Shown one piece after another: positions 6,835 through 13,880 of a stretch of 34,886 nucleotides of DNA. The notes under the pieces are model-generated. The model was given only the letters and a program-made list of their open reading frames with translations. It did no database searches and had not been told where the DNA came from. A program made the position numbers and the translations under genes. The number at the start of each line of letters is the position of its first letter. Position 1 is the stretch's first letter. Source of the stretch: Mycolicibacterium palauense (GTDB taxonomy: Bacteria > Actinomycetota > Actinomycetes > Mycobacteriales > Mycobacteriaceae); the NCBI RefSeq assembly GCF_002592005.1, contig NZ_NVQF01000066.1:1-34886 (forward strand), read 5' to 3'.

Positions 6835-7767
6835 GTGACACGTCCTCGTCCTTCCGGGGGCGCCGCGGGCGCCCCGATCGCCGCGTCGATGGCCGGCGCC
6901 GTCGACCTGTCCGCACTCAAGCAGCGCGCACAGCCGCCCGGGGCTGCCGCCGGGTCCGGGCAGGACTCGGGAACGGCCCCCGGTGTCGAGATCACCGAGG
7001 CCAACTTCGAGCCCGAGGTCCTCGTCCGCTCCGGTGAGGTGCCGGTCGTGGTGGTGCTGTGGACGCCGCGCAGCGACACCTCGGTGCAGCTGGTCGAGGT
7101 GCTCGGTGCGCTGGCCGCCGACGACCGCGGGAAATGGGTGCTGGCCACCGTCAACGTCGACACCACCCCGCGGGTCGCCCAGGCCTTCGGCGTGCAGGCG
7201 GTGCCGACCGTGGTCGCACTGGCCGGCGGGCAGCCGCTGTCCAGCTTCCAGGGCATGCAGGCGCCCGATCAGCTGCGCCAGTGGATCGACTCGCTGCTGG
7301 AGGCCACCGCCGGCAAGCTCAGCGGCGGTCCGGCCGAGGCCGACGAGCCCGAACAGGTCGACCCCGCCGTCGCCCAGGCGCGGCAGCACCTGGAGTCCGG
7401 CGACCTCGACGCCGCCAAGACCGCCTACGAGCAGATCCTGGCCGCCGACCCCGGCCACGCCGAGGCCAAGGGGGCGGTCCGTCAGATCGCGTTCCTGCTG
7501 CGGGCCACCGCCCAGCGCCCCGACGCCGTGGCCGCCGCCGACGCCGCGCCCACCGACGTCGAGGCGGCCTTCGCCGCCGCCGACGTGCTGCTGCTCAACC
7601 AGGACGTCGCGGCCGCGTTCGACCGGCTGATCGCGCTGGTGAAGAGGACCGCCGGCGACGACCGCACGAAGGTACGGACACGGCTGATCGAGCTCTTCGA
7701 GCTGTTCGATCCCGCCGACCCCGACGTCATCGCGGCGCGCCGCAACCTGGCCAACGCCCTGTACTGA
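6835..7767 (+). CDS. Thioredoxin-fold/TPR chaperone-like protein (CnoX/YbbN type, Rv1324)
   Basis: A 310-aa cytosolic protein with a thioredoxin fold (about residues 50-155) followed by TPR-like helices (about 175-310). The active-site CxxC is absent: the position after the Trp reads WTPRSD, so it cannot act as a dithiol reductase. The cis-Pro loop (AVPTVVAL) is kept. This layout matches YbbN/CnoX co-chaperones, which bind unfolded clients and pass them to GroEL or DnaK. GTG 6835 gives the same MTRPRP start as Rv1324 as I recall it. A convergent hairpin follows the stop. The chaperone role is inferred from the family. Confidence 0.88.
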   Translation: MTRPRPSGGAAGAPIAASMAGAVDLSALKQRAQPPGAAAGSGQDSGTAPGVEITEANFEPEVLVRSGEVPVVVVLWTPRSDTSVQLVEVLGALAADDRGKWVLATVNVDTTPRVAQAFGVQAVPTVVALAGGQPLSSFQGMQAPDQLRQWIDSLLEATAGKLSGGPAEADEPEQVDPAVAQARQHLESGDLDAAKTAYEQILAADPGHAEAKGAVRQIAFLLRATAQRPDAVAAADAAPTDVEAAFAAADVLLLNQDVAAAFDRLIALVKRTAGDDRTKVRTRLIELFELFDPADPDVIAARRNLANALY

Positions 7768-7782
7768 CCGGCCGCGCCGGTC
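7766..7782. terminator. Bidirectional hairpin between two convergent genes
   Basis: GACCGGC, a 3-base loop, then GCCGGTC form a perfect 7-bp GC-rich stem exactly between the stop of the thioredoxin-like gene and that of the SnoaL-like gene. There is no U-tract, which is usual for mycobacterial hairpin terminators. Confidence 0.5.
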
Positions 7783-7783
7783 G

Positions 7784-8221
7784 TCACCGCGGAGGCGGCC
7801 CCGTGAACGCCAGGTGCGTCAGGGCCGAGTTCATGAAGTCGCGGAAGTGCAGCCAACGCCCCTCCCGCAGGGTGATGATGTGGGCGAACTCCGACTCCCA
7901 CTCGTGGCCGGTGTCGCGCCTGCGGAACCGCTGCCGGCCCCACGCCGCGAGGTCGTCGCCGTGGGCGATGAATTTCCACACCTCCATCTCGGTGATCTCG
8001 ATGGCCGAGCCGACCGCGGCGAAGAACGCCACGGCCTCCTCGATGCCGCGGTAATCGCCGGCGTAGGGGATGGCGTCGGTGCCGTAGTAGGTGATGCGGA
8101 CCTGCGGGTCCATGTGCGCCAGTGCGGCATCGAGATCACCGGCGGGAACGGCGGCGTAGATCGCCTCCGTCGCCGCGATGTTGCGGGCCTCCACGCCGAG
8201 CTCGTCGGTGGCCGCGCTCAC
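7784..8221 (-). CDS. SnoaL-like/NTF2-fold protein
   Basis: A 145-aa protein of the SnoaL/nuclear transport factor 2 superfamily, a cone-shaped fold used by polyketide cyclases, ketosteroid isomerases and epoxide hydrolases. Supporting features are the N-terminal helix with a small-molecule pocket pattern (AIYAAVPAGDLDAALAHMDPQ), a central GIEEAVAFFAAV helix and the closing beta strands (HEWESEFAHIITLREG, RWLHFRDFMNS). GTG 8221 overlaps the P450 stop by four bases (GTGA), so it is translated with the P450 and probably acts on the same substrate or product. The substrate cannot be read from the sequence. Confidence 0.85.
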   Translation of the reverse strand: MSAATDELGVEARNIAATEAIYAAVPAGDLDAALAHMDPQVRITYYGTDAIPYAGDYRGIEEAVAFFAAVGSAIEITEMEVWKFIAHGDDLAAWGRQRFRRRDTGHEWESEFAHIITLREGRWLHFRDFMNSALTHLAFTGPPPR

Positions 8222-9507
8222 CGGACCAACTCCAGCGGCAACCGCACGAAGGCGTGCGTGAGCAGGCTGGCGGTCTGTTTGTCGCCCGGATCGCCGGTGA
8301 GCGCGATCGTCGAGTAGCGGTCCAGGAACGCGTTGAGCACCGCGGTGACCTCCAGGCGCGCCAGCGACGAGCCCAGACAGAAATGCAGGCCGTGGCCGAA
8401 CGACAGCTGCTGGCGGGCGTTGGGGCGGTCCAGATCGAAGCGGTCCGGATCGGTGAACACCGCCGGGTCCCGGTTGGCCGCGCCGAAGAACAGCGCCACC
8501 CAGTCGCCGCGGCGGATGGTTGCGCCGTCGATCTCGACGTCGCGCGTGGCGATGCGGAACAACCGCTGGGGCGGGCCGTCGATCCGCATCGCCTCCTCGA
8601 TGAACGCGGGGATCAGCGAGCGGTCGGCCCGCACCCGCGCGGCCACCTGCGGCTCACGGGCCAGGGCGTGCAGCAGGTTGCCGATCAGGTATGTCGTCGT
8701 CTCGCTGCCGGCCACCACCAGCGTCACACAGAACCGGACGATCTCCTCGGGGGTCAGGCGCTGCCCGTCGACCTCGGCGCGCAGCAGGGCCGAGATCAGA
8801 TCCTCGGCGTCGTCGATATCGCCGCCCGGGGGGCACTCGGCCAACCGTGCGGTGTGCTCGACGAGGCGCTCGGCGAAGGCGCCGACCATCTCCTCGTTGC
8901 TCGACATCCGCTCCTGCGGGGTGAGGTCGGAGGAGAGCATGAACGCGTTCGCCCACTTCTTGAACCGCACGTGGTCGCCGTCGGGCAGCCCGAGCAGGCG
9001 CACCATCGCCCGGGTGGGCACCTCGGCGGCGAAGGACATCACGTCGACGATCAGACCGGAGATGGGGCCCGAGGAGACGCCGCCGGTGGCGCCGGCCTCG
9101 AGCTCGTCGAGAAGCCGGGGCAGCAGCGCGTCCAGCCAGCCCGAGAGCCGCTTGACCCGGCGCGGGGAGAACGCCTGGCTGACCAGCTTGCGCTCGGAGG
9201 TGTGCTTGGGCGGGTCGGTGTTGACCAGCATCAGGCTGGGCGCCGAGGACGCCTCCTGCAGCGGGTCGCGGGAGGAGAACGTCTCGTTGTCGCGGGCCGC
9301 GGCGAACACCTGGTCGTAGCGGAACACCGCCCAGGCCGTGACCGGCTCGTCGGCACCCGGGACGGTGCCCGGCGGCCAGTCGCGGTAGCCGGCGATGGGG
9401 GACTGCCCGCGCAGCTGGTCGTAGAGGGGATAGGGGTTGGCGATGCCCTCCGGTGTGGTGAGCTGATCCAGGGCGGGACTCGTCGCTGATGGCATGTCTA
9501 CTGGCAT
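8218..9507 (-). CDS. Cytochrome P450
   Basis: A soluble bacterial class I P450 of about 429 aa. The haem loop FGHGLHFCLGSSLAR contains the thiolate Cys, the I-helix has VAGSETTTY (with Glu in the acid position of the acid-Thr pair), and the K-helix has the ExxR motif (EEAMR). It needs a ferredoxin and a reductase; neither is nearby. The frame opens at 9561, but ATG 9507 (MPVDMPSATS) has a GAAAGG ribosome site about 9 bases upstream; ATG 9495 is an alternative. A 14-bp palindrome covers the start. It forms an operon with the SnoaL-like gene and is divergent from a GAF-LuxR regulator, which suggests regulated turnover of a hydrophobic small molecule. Confidence 0.95.
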   Translation of the reverse strand: MPVDMPSATSPALDQLTTPEGIANPYPLYDQLRGQSPIAGYRDWPPGTVPGADEPVTAWAVFRYDQVFAAARDNETFSSRDPLQEASSAPSLMLVNTDPPKHTSERKLVSQAFSPRRVKRLSGWLDALLPRLLDELEAGATGGVSSGPISGLIVDVMSFAAEVPTRAMVRLLGLPDGDHVRFKKWANAFMLSSDLTPQERMSSNEEMVGAFAERLVEHTARLAECPPGGDIDDAEDLISALLRAEVDGQRLTPEEIVRFCVTLVVAGSETTTYLIGNLLHALAREPQVAARVRADRSLIPAFIEEAMRIDGPPQRLFRIATRDVEIDGATIRRGDWVALFFGAANRDPAVFTDPDRFDLDRPNARQQLSFGHGLHFCLGSSLARLEVTAVLNAFLDRYSTIALTGDPGDKQTASLLTHAFVRLPLELVR

Positions 9508-9513
9508 GCCAGT
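9500..9513. promoter_or_regulatory. 14-bp palindrome at the P450 start, putative operator
   Basis: ACTGGCATGCCAGT is perfectly self-complementary and is centred on the P450 ATG. The half-site GGCATG recurs at 9491-9496. A regulator bound here would block both initiation of translation and transcription entry. The divergent LuxR-type protein is the obvious candidate, but binding is not shown. Confidence 0.4.
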
Positions 9514-9606
9514 CAGCCTTTCGGCAGCGCCGTCGCGGGTCGATCCCCCCAAGGGGGCCACTTCCTCCTTCCTCCGGGCGGAAACGGTGTTGCTCCGGGT
9601 GCAATC

Positions 9607-9640
9607 GGGCCCGCGGGCCCGGGCGCGGTGGGACTATCGA
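9607..9640 (+). promoter_or_regulatory. Promoter of the GAF-LuxR gene with upstream palindrome
   Basis: TATCGA (9635-9640) lies 6 bases before ATG 9647 and suits a leaderless -10. The 14-bp perfect palindrome GGGCCCGCGGGCCC (9607-9620) is centred about 33 bases before the start, where an activator or autorepressor could bind. High GC makes chance palindromes more likely. Confidence 0.4.
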
Positions 9641-9646
9641 CGAACG

Positions 9647-10840
9647 ATGACCTCCACCGACGCGCCTCCCGACGTTCCGCCGGTCACCGCCCTCGCCGAC
9701 GGTGACCACCCGGGTTGGGCCTCGCGTCCGGCCCGGCCCCACGGGGTGTGGCGGCGCTACCGCGAGGCCTGCGAACACGGTGTCGTCGAGCCGGGCGCCG
9801 ATCCGCACAACGCCGTCGCCGACGCGGTGGATACCCAGGCCGCCGTGGTGCGGGGCGCCCTGGAGGGCCTCGGCGCCGACGACGCGCTGGCGGCACTGGA
9901 AGCCGTCCTCGACCTGTCCCTGCTGGAGCGGGAGCTGCTGCAGGACGGGGCCCGCCGCCGCGCGCTGGCGTTGCTGCGGGTGCAGGAGGGCCTGAGCAAG
10001 CTGCGGGCCGTCGGCGCCGTCGACGCGATCGTCGACCGGGCCCCCCGCGAACTCGTCGAGTCCTGCGGGTTCGACCGTGCGGTGCTGTTCCGGGTGCACG
10101 AGGGCCGGATGGTGATGGAGGCCGCCTACTTCGGCGACGACACCTCGGGGGCGGAGAAGATGGTGGCGTTCGCCAAGTCGGTGGCGCCGCCGCTGGACCA
10201 CATGCTGCTGGAGACGGAGATGATCCGCCGGCACGCCCCGGCGATCGTGTGCGACGCGCGCAACGATCCCCGCGTCAACCGGCCCATCATCGACTTCTCG
10301 CTGACCCACTCCTACGTGGCGGCCCCGGTGATGCCCACCGGGAAGGTGATCGGCTTCCTGCACGCCGACCGGCTCTACTCCGGACAGACCGTCGACGAGA
10401 TCGACCGGGATACGGTGTGGGCCTTCGCCGAGGGCTTCGGGTACGCGTTCGAGCGCACGGTGCTGCTGGAACGGATGCGCCGCCAGCAGGCCGAGGTGCG
10501 CCGCGCGCTGGCGACCGCCGAGGAGGCCGCGCGCGCCCTGCAGGACGCCGACCTGGACCTGGCGAAGGTCGAGCCCTCCGAGCAGCTGCCGGCCGCCCGG
10601 TCGCTGGCCGACCCGGAATCGCGGATGCGGGCCGTGCTGACCCGGCGCGAGGTGGAGGTGCTGCGCCTGATGGCCGCCGGCCGCACCAACCAGCAGATCG
10701 CCGCGGAACTGGTCATCTCCACCGGAACGGTGAAATCCCACGTCAAGCGCGTGCTGCGCAAGCTGCACGCCACCAACCGCGCCGAGGCGGCCTCCACCTA
10801 CGTGCGGCTGGCCAGCGTGCCCGACGCCGGCTGGGGATGA
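9647..10840 (+). CDS. GAF-domain LuxR-family transcriptional regulator
   Basis: A 397-aa regulator. After a variable N-terminus comes a helical region (about 60-120), a GAF-type sensory domain (about 125-260, with SCGFDRAVLFRVHEG and SYVAAPVMPTGKVIGFLHADR), a coiled-coil-like linker (about 270-310) and a C-terminal LuxR helix-turn-helix (about 326-385: LTRREVEVLRLMAAGRTNQQ then STGTVKSHVKRVL). No response-regulator receiver domain is present, so the signal is probably a small ligand or a redox state sensed by the GAF domain. It is divergent from the P450/SnoaL operon, its likely target. ATG 9647 is chosen by the -10 spacing; the frame is open upstream to 9494. Confidence 0.92.
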   Translation: MTSTDAPPDVPPVTALADGDHPGWASRPARPHGVWRRYREACEHGVVEPGADPHNAVADAVDTQAAVVRGALEGLGADDALAALEAVLDLSLLERELLQDGARRRALALLRVQEGLSKLRAVGAVDAIVDRAPRELVESCGFDRAVLFRVHEGRMVMEAAYFGDDTSGAEKMVAFAKSVAPPLDHMLLETEMIRRHAPAIVCDARNDPRVNRPIIDFSLTHSYVAAPVMPTGKVIGFLHADRLYSGQTVDEIDRDTVWAFAEGFGYAFERTVLLERMRRQQAEVRRALATAEEAARALQDADLDLAKVEPSEQLPAARSLADPESRMRAVLTRREVEVLRLMAAGRTNQQIAAELVISTGTVKSHVKRVLRKLHATNRAEAASTYVRLASVPDAGWG

Positions 10841-10855
10841 CGGGCCCCGCCTCCG

Positions 10856-10935
10856 CTGTCTCAGAAGCTGTCTCAGCAGCTGCCTCAGAAGCTGCCTCAG
10901 AAGCTGCCTTAGACCCCGCGGCGCTGCCTCAGAAG
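10856..10935. repeat. 12-bp tandem repeat at the end of the lipoprotein gene
   Basis: Units of CTGCCTCAGAAG or close variants run at 10856-10867, 10868-10879, 10880-10891, 10892-10903 and 10904-10915 (decayed), with another at 10924-10935 after 8 unrelated bases. The last unit contains the lipoprotein gene's final Phe codon and TGA stop, so the array repeats that stop codon downstream. Confidence 0.9.
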
Positions 10936-11600
10936 CGGAAGTCCCCGCCGAGCGGCTCGGCGACCACGGACTGTCCGTTGATGGTGGCCCGCATGGTGCC
11001 GTCGGGCTGCCGGGTCAGGGCGCTGGCTCGCACAATCTCGACGCGCCGGTTGCGCGCTCGCTCGCCGGTGTCGCCCGTGTCGCTGCCGCCGCCGGACTGG
11101 TTGCCGATCGAGGACCCGTCGGGTTGCACCACCCAGGTGGCCCGGGTGCCGTCGAGCTCGGCCAGGTACAGGCCGCCGGGCGCGGGCACACCGGGGGCGG
11201 TGAAGTTGAACGTCCGCCCGTCCATCGTCAGATCGCCCACGAAGGCGTCGCCGTCGAACTCCGCCTGCAGGGTGTCCTCGGACTTCGAGGTGATGTCGAT
11301 GTCGCCGTCGTGCTGCTCGCCGAAGAACCAGGCCTCCTCGTCGACACCGTTGCAGGCGTAGCCGGCGATCCGGTCGCCCTGCACGGCGATGCCGATGGAC
11401 ATCGGCTGCCCGTCCTGGTCGGCCCGGGTGACGTAGTTGCCGGACTGTGCCACCGCCGGGGCCGCGCTGGTCGCGGCGCCCGGCGAACTCGTCGCCTGGG
11501 GCGTCGGCTCGGTGGGCGACCCACTCGAACAGGCGGCCATGCCACCGAGCCCGATGAGCGCGCTGACACCGACAACGAGCGTGCGAAGGCCTTTGGTCAC
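10929..11600 (-). CDS. Putative lipoprotein of unknown function
   Basis: A 223-aa secreted protein. A short basic start (MTKGLR) and hydrophobic segment end in a lipobox MAAC with the lipid-acceptor Cys at residue 24. A Ser/Thr/Pro/Ala-rich linker (25-50) follows, then a mostly beta region (55-160) with repeats of the form DGDIDITSKSEDTLQAEFDGDAF, and a C-terminal basic region. I recognise no catalytic domain. GTG 11600 is preceded 6 bases away by CATGCT, a possible leaderless -10. It is transcribed in the same direction as glgB but 56 bases after it. The 3' end runs into a 12-bp tandem repeat. Confidence 0.8.
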   Translation of the reverse strand: MTKGLRTLVVGVSALIGLGGMAACSSGSPTEPTPQATSSPGAATSAAPAVAQSGNYVTRADQDGQPMSIGIAVQGDRIAGYACNGVDEEAWFFGEQHDGDIDITSKSEDTLQAEFDGDAFVGDLTMDGRTFNFTAPGVPAPGGLYLAELDGTRATWVVQPDGSSIGNQSGGGSDTGDTGERARNRRVEIVRASALTRQPDGTMRATINGQSVVAEPLGGDFRF

Positions 11601-11656
11601 CGGTCCAGCATGCAGCGCTCGGCAGCGATCCGCAGGTCATCCGCGGGAGTGTGTCG

Positions 11657-13867
11657 TCAGCGCTCCTGTTCGGGCGCCAGCCAGATCGCCGAGGTGGGCG
11701 GCAGCACCACCGGCGCCGAGGCGGGACGTCCGTGCCAGGGCTCCTCGGTCGCGTCGACACCGCCGAGATTTCCCGCACCCGCACCGTTGTAGAGGGTGGC
11801 GTCGGTGTTGAGGATCTCGCGCCAGCGGCCGGCATGGGGCAGCCCGAGCCGGTAGCTGCTGTGCTCGGAGCCGGAGAAGTTGAACGCGCACGCGATCACC
11901 GACCCGTCGCTGCCGAACCGCAGGAAGCTCAGCACGTTGTTGGCGGAGTCGTTGGCGTCGATCCAGGAGTAGCCCTCGGGCTTGGTGTCCTGGGTCCACA
12001 GCGCGGGATGGCTGCGGTAGATCGCGTTGAGGTCGCGCACCATCTGCTGGATGCCGTCGGAGTAGCTGTTCTCCTCGAGCTGGAACCAGTCCACCCCGCG
12101 TTCCTCGGACCACTCGGCGCGCTGGCCGAACTCCTGGCCCATGAACAGCAGCTGCTTGCCGGGATGGGCCCACTGGTAGGCCAGCAGGCTGCGCAGACCG
12201 GCGGCCTTGACGTGATCGTTTCCGGGCATCCGGCCCCACAGTGTGCCCTTGCCGTGCACCACCTCGTCATGGCTGATCGGCAGCACGTAGTTCTCGCTGA
12301 ACGCGTAGAGCATCGAGAACGTCATCTCGTGGTGGTGATAGCTGCGGTAGATCGGGTCGCGGCTGATGTAGTCCAGGGTGTCGTTCATCCAGCCCATGTT
12401 CCACTTCATCGAGAAACCAAGGCCGCCAAGATTTGTCGGGCGGGTGACCCCGGGCCAGGAGGTGGACTCCTCGGCGACGGTGACGATCCCGGGCGCACTC
12501 CTGTGGACGGTGGCGTTCATCTCCTGCAGGAACTGCACGGCCTCCAGGTTCTCGCGCCCGCCGTAGACGTTCGGCGTCCAGCCGCCCTCGGGACGTGAGT
12601 AGTCCAGGTAGAGCATCGAGGCCACCGCATCCACCCGCAGCCCGTCGATGTGGAACTCCTGCAGCCAGTACAGGGCGTTGGCCACCAGGAAGTTGCGCAC
12701 CTCGCGGCGCCCGAAGTCGAACACGTAGGTGCCCCAGTCGAGCTGTTCGCCGCGGCGGGGGTCGGCGTGCTCGTAGAGCGGGGTGCCGTCGAAGCGGCCG
12801 AGCGCCCAGGCGTCCTTGGGGAAGTGTGCCGGCACCCAGTCGACGATCACGCCGATGCCGGCCTGATGCAGCGAGTCGACCAGGTAGCGGAAGTCGTCGG
12901 GCCTGCCGAACCGCGCCGTGGGGGCGTAGTAGGAGGTCACCTGGTACCCCCAGGAGCCGCCGAACGGATGCTCGGCGACCGGCAGCAACTCCACGTGGGT
13001 GAAACCCTGCTCGGTGACGTAGTCGGTCAGCTCGTCGGCCAACTGGCGGTAGGTCAGACCCGGTCGCCACGACCCCAGGTGCACCTCGTAGGTGCTCATC
13101 GGCTCGAAGACCGGGTTCTTGGCCGCCCGCTGGGTCATCCAGGCGTCGTCGCCCCAGACGTGGCTGCTGACGTCCACCCGCGAGGCCGTCTGCGGGGGCA
13201 CCTCGGTGGCGAAGGCCATCGGGTCGGCGCGGTCGGTCACCGACCCGTCGGCGCCGTGCACCCGGAACTTGTAGAGACCGTCGGTGGCGAAGCCGGGCCA
13301 GAACAGTTCCCACACCCCGGTCGAACCCAGCACCCGCATCGGCGCGTCGGTGCCGTTCCAGTGATTGAACTCGCCGATCAGGCTGATGCCCTTGGCGTTG
13401 GGCGCCCACACCGCGAACGACACACCGTCGACCCGGCCGTCGGGGGTCTCGAAGGAGCGGGGATGGGCACCGAGGATCTCCCAGAGCCGCTCGTGGCGGC
13501 CCTCGGCGAACAGGTGCAGGTCCATCTCCCCGAGCGTGGGCAGGAACCGGTAGGCGTCGGCGGTCTTGTGCACGTGCACACCGTCCCCGCCGGGATAGCC
13601 GACCTCCAGCCGGTAGTCGATGAGGTTGACGAACGGCACCGCGACGGCGAACAGGCCCGAGTCGATGTGGTGCAGCGGGTACTGCTCGTCGCCGATGAGC
13701 GCCGTGACGGACTCGGCGTGTGGCCGGTACGCCCTGATCACGGTGTGCTCGTCGTACTCGTGGGCGCCCAGCACGCTGTGTGGGTCGTGGTGGGTTCCCG
13801 ACACCAGTCGGTCCAGGTCCGACGGGTCGGGGGCGAGGTGCTGGCTGACTGCCTCAGTGCCGGTCAT
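11657..13867 (-). CDS. glgB: 1,4-alpha-glucan branching enzyme GlgB
   Basis: GlgB adds alpha-1,6 branches to linear glucan. The 736 aa are close to the M. tuberculosis enzyme (731). In order: an N-terminal carbohydrate-binding module (about 20-120), a second one (about 140-235), the GH13 barrel (about 255-620) and a C-terminal beta domain. The catalytic triad is visible: nucleophile Asp413 (GLRVDAVASML), acid/base Glu466 (TVAEEST) and Asp534 (ISHDEVVHGK). ATG 13867 has a GAAAGGA ribosome site about 8 bases upstream. It lies 13 bases after glgE in the same operon; in the GlgE pathway the two enzymes alternate to build branched alpha-glucan. Confidence 0.97.
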   Translation of the reverse strand: MTGTEAVSQHLAPDPSDLDRLVSGTHHDPHSVLGAHEYDEHTVIRAYRPHAESVTALIGDEQYPLHHIDSGLFAVAVPFVNLIDYRLEVGYPGGDGVHVHKTADAYRFLPTLGEMDLHLFAEGRHERLWEILGAHPRSFETPDGRVDGVSFAVWAPNAKGISLIGEFNHWNGTDAPMRVLGSTGVWELFWPGFATDGLYKFRVHGADGSVTDRADPMAFATEVPPQTASRVDVSSHVWGDDAWMTQRAAKNPVFEPMSTYEVHLGSWRPGLTYRQLADELTDYVTEQGFTHVELLPVAEHPFGGSWGYQVTSYYAPTARFGRPDDFRYLVDSLHQAGIGVIVDWVPAHFPKDAWALGRFDGTPLYEHADPRRGEQLDWGTYVFDFGRREVRNFLVANALYWLQEFHIDGLRVDAVASMLYLDYSRPEGGWTPNVYGGRENLEAVQFLQEMNATVHRSAPGIVTVAEESTSWPGVTRPTNLGGLGFSMKWNMGWMNDTLDYISRDPIYRSYHHHEMTFSMLYAFSENYVLPISHDEVVHGKGTLWGRMPGNDHVKAAGLRSLLAYQWAHPGKQLLFMGQEFGQRAEWSEERGVDWFQLEENSYSDGIQQMVRDLNAIYRSHPALWTQDTKPEGYSWIDANDSANNVLSFLRFGSDGSVIACAFNFSGSEHSSYRLGLPHAGRWREILNTDATLYNGAGAGNLGGVDATEEPWHGRPASAPVVLPPTSAIWLAPEQER

Positions 13868-13880
13868 CGGTCGGTTCCTT

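Noticed and set aside
9545..9557. C-run and G-run hairpin (CCCCCC AA GGGGG) between P450 and regulator
   Set aside because: The loop would be only two bases, so a stable hairpin is unlikely; left as compositional.
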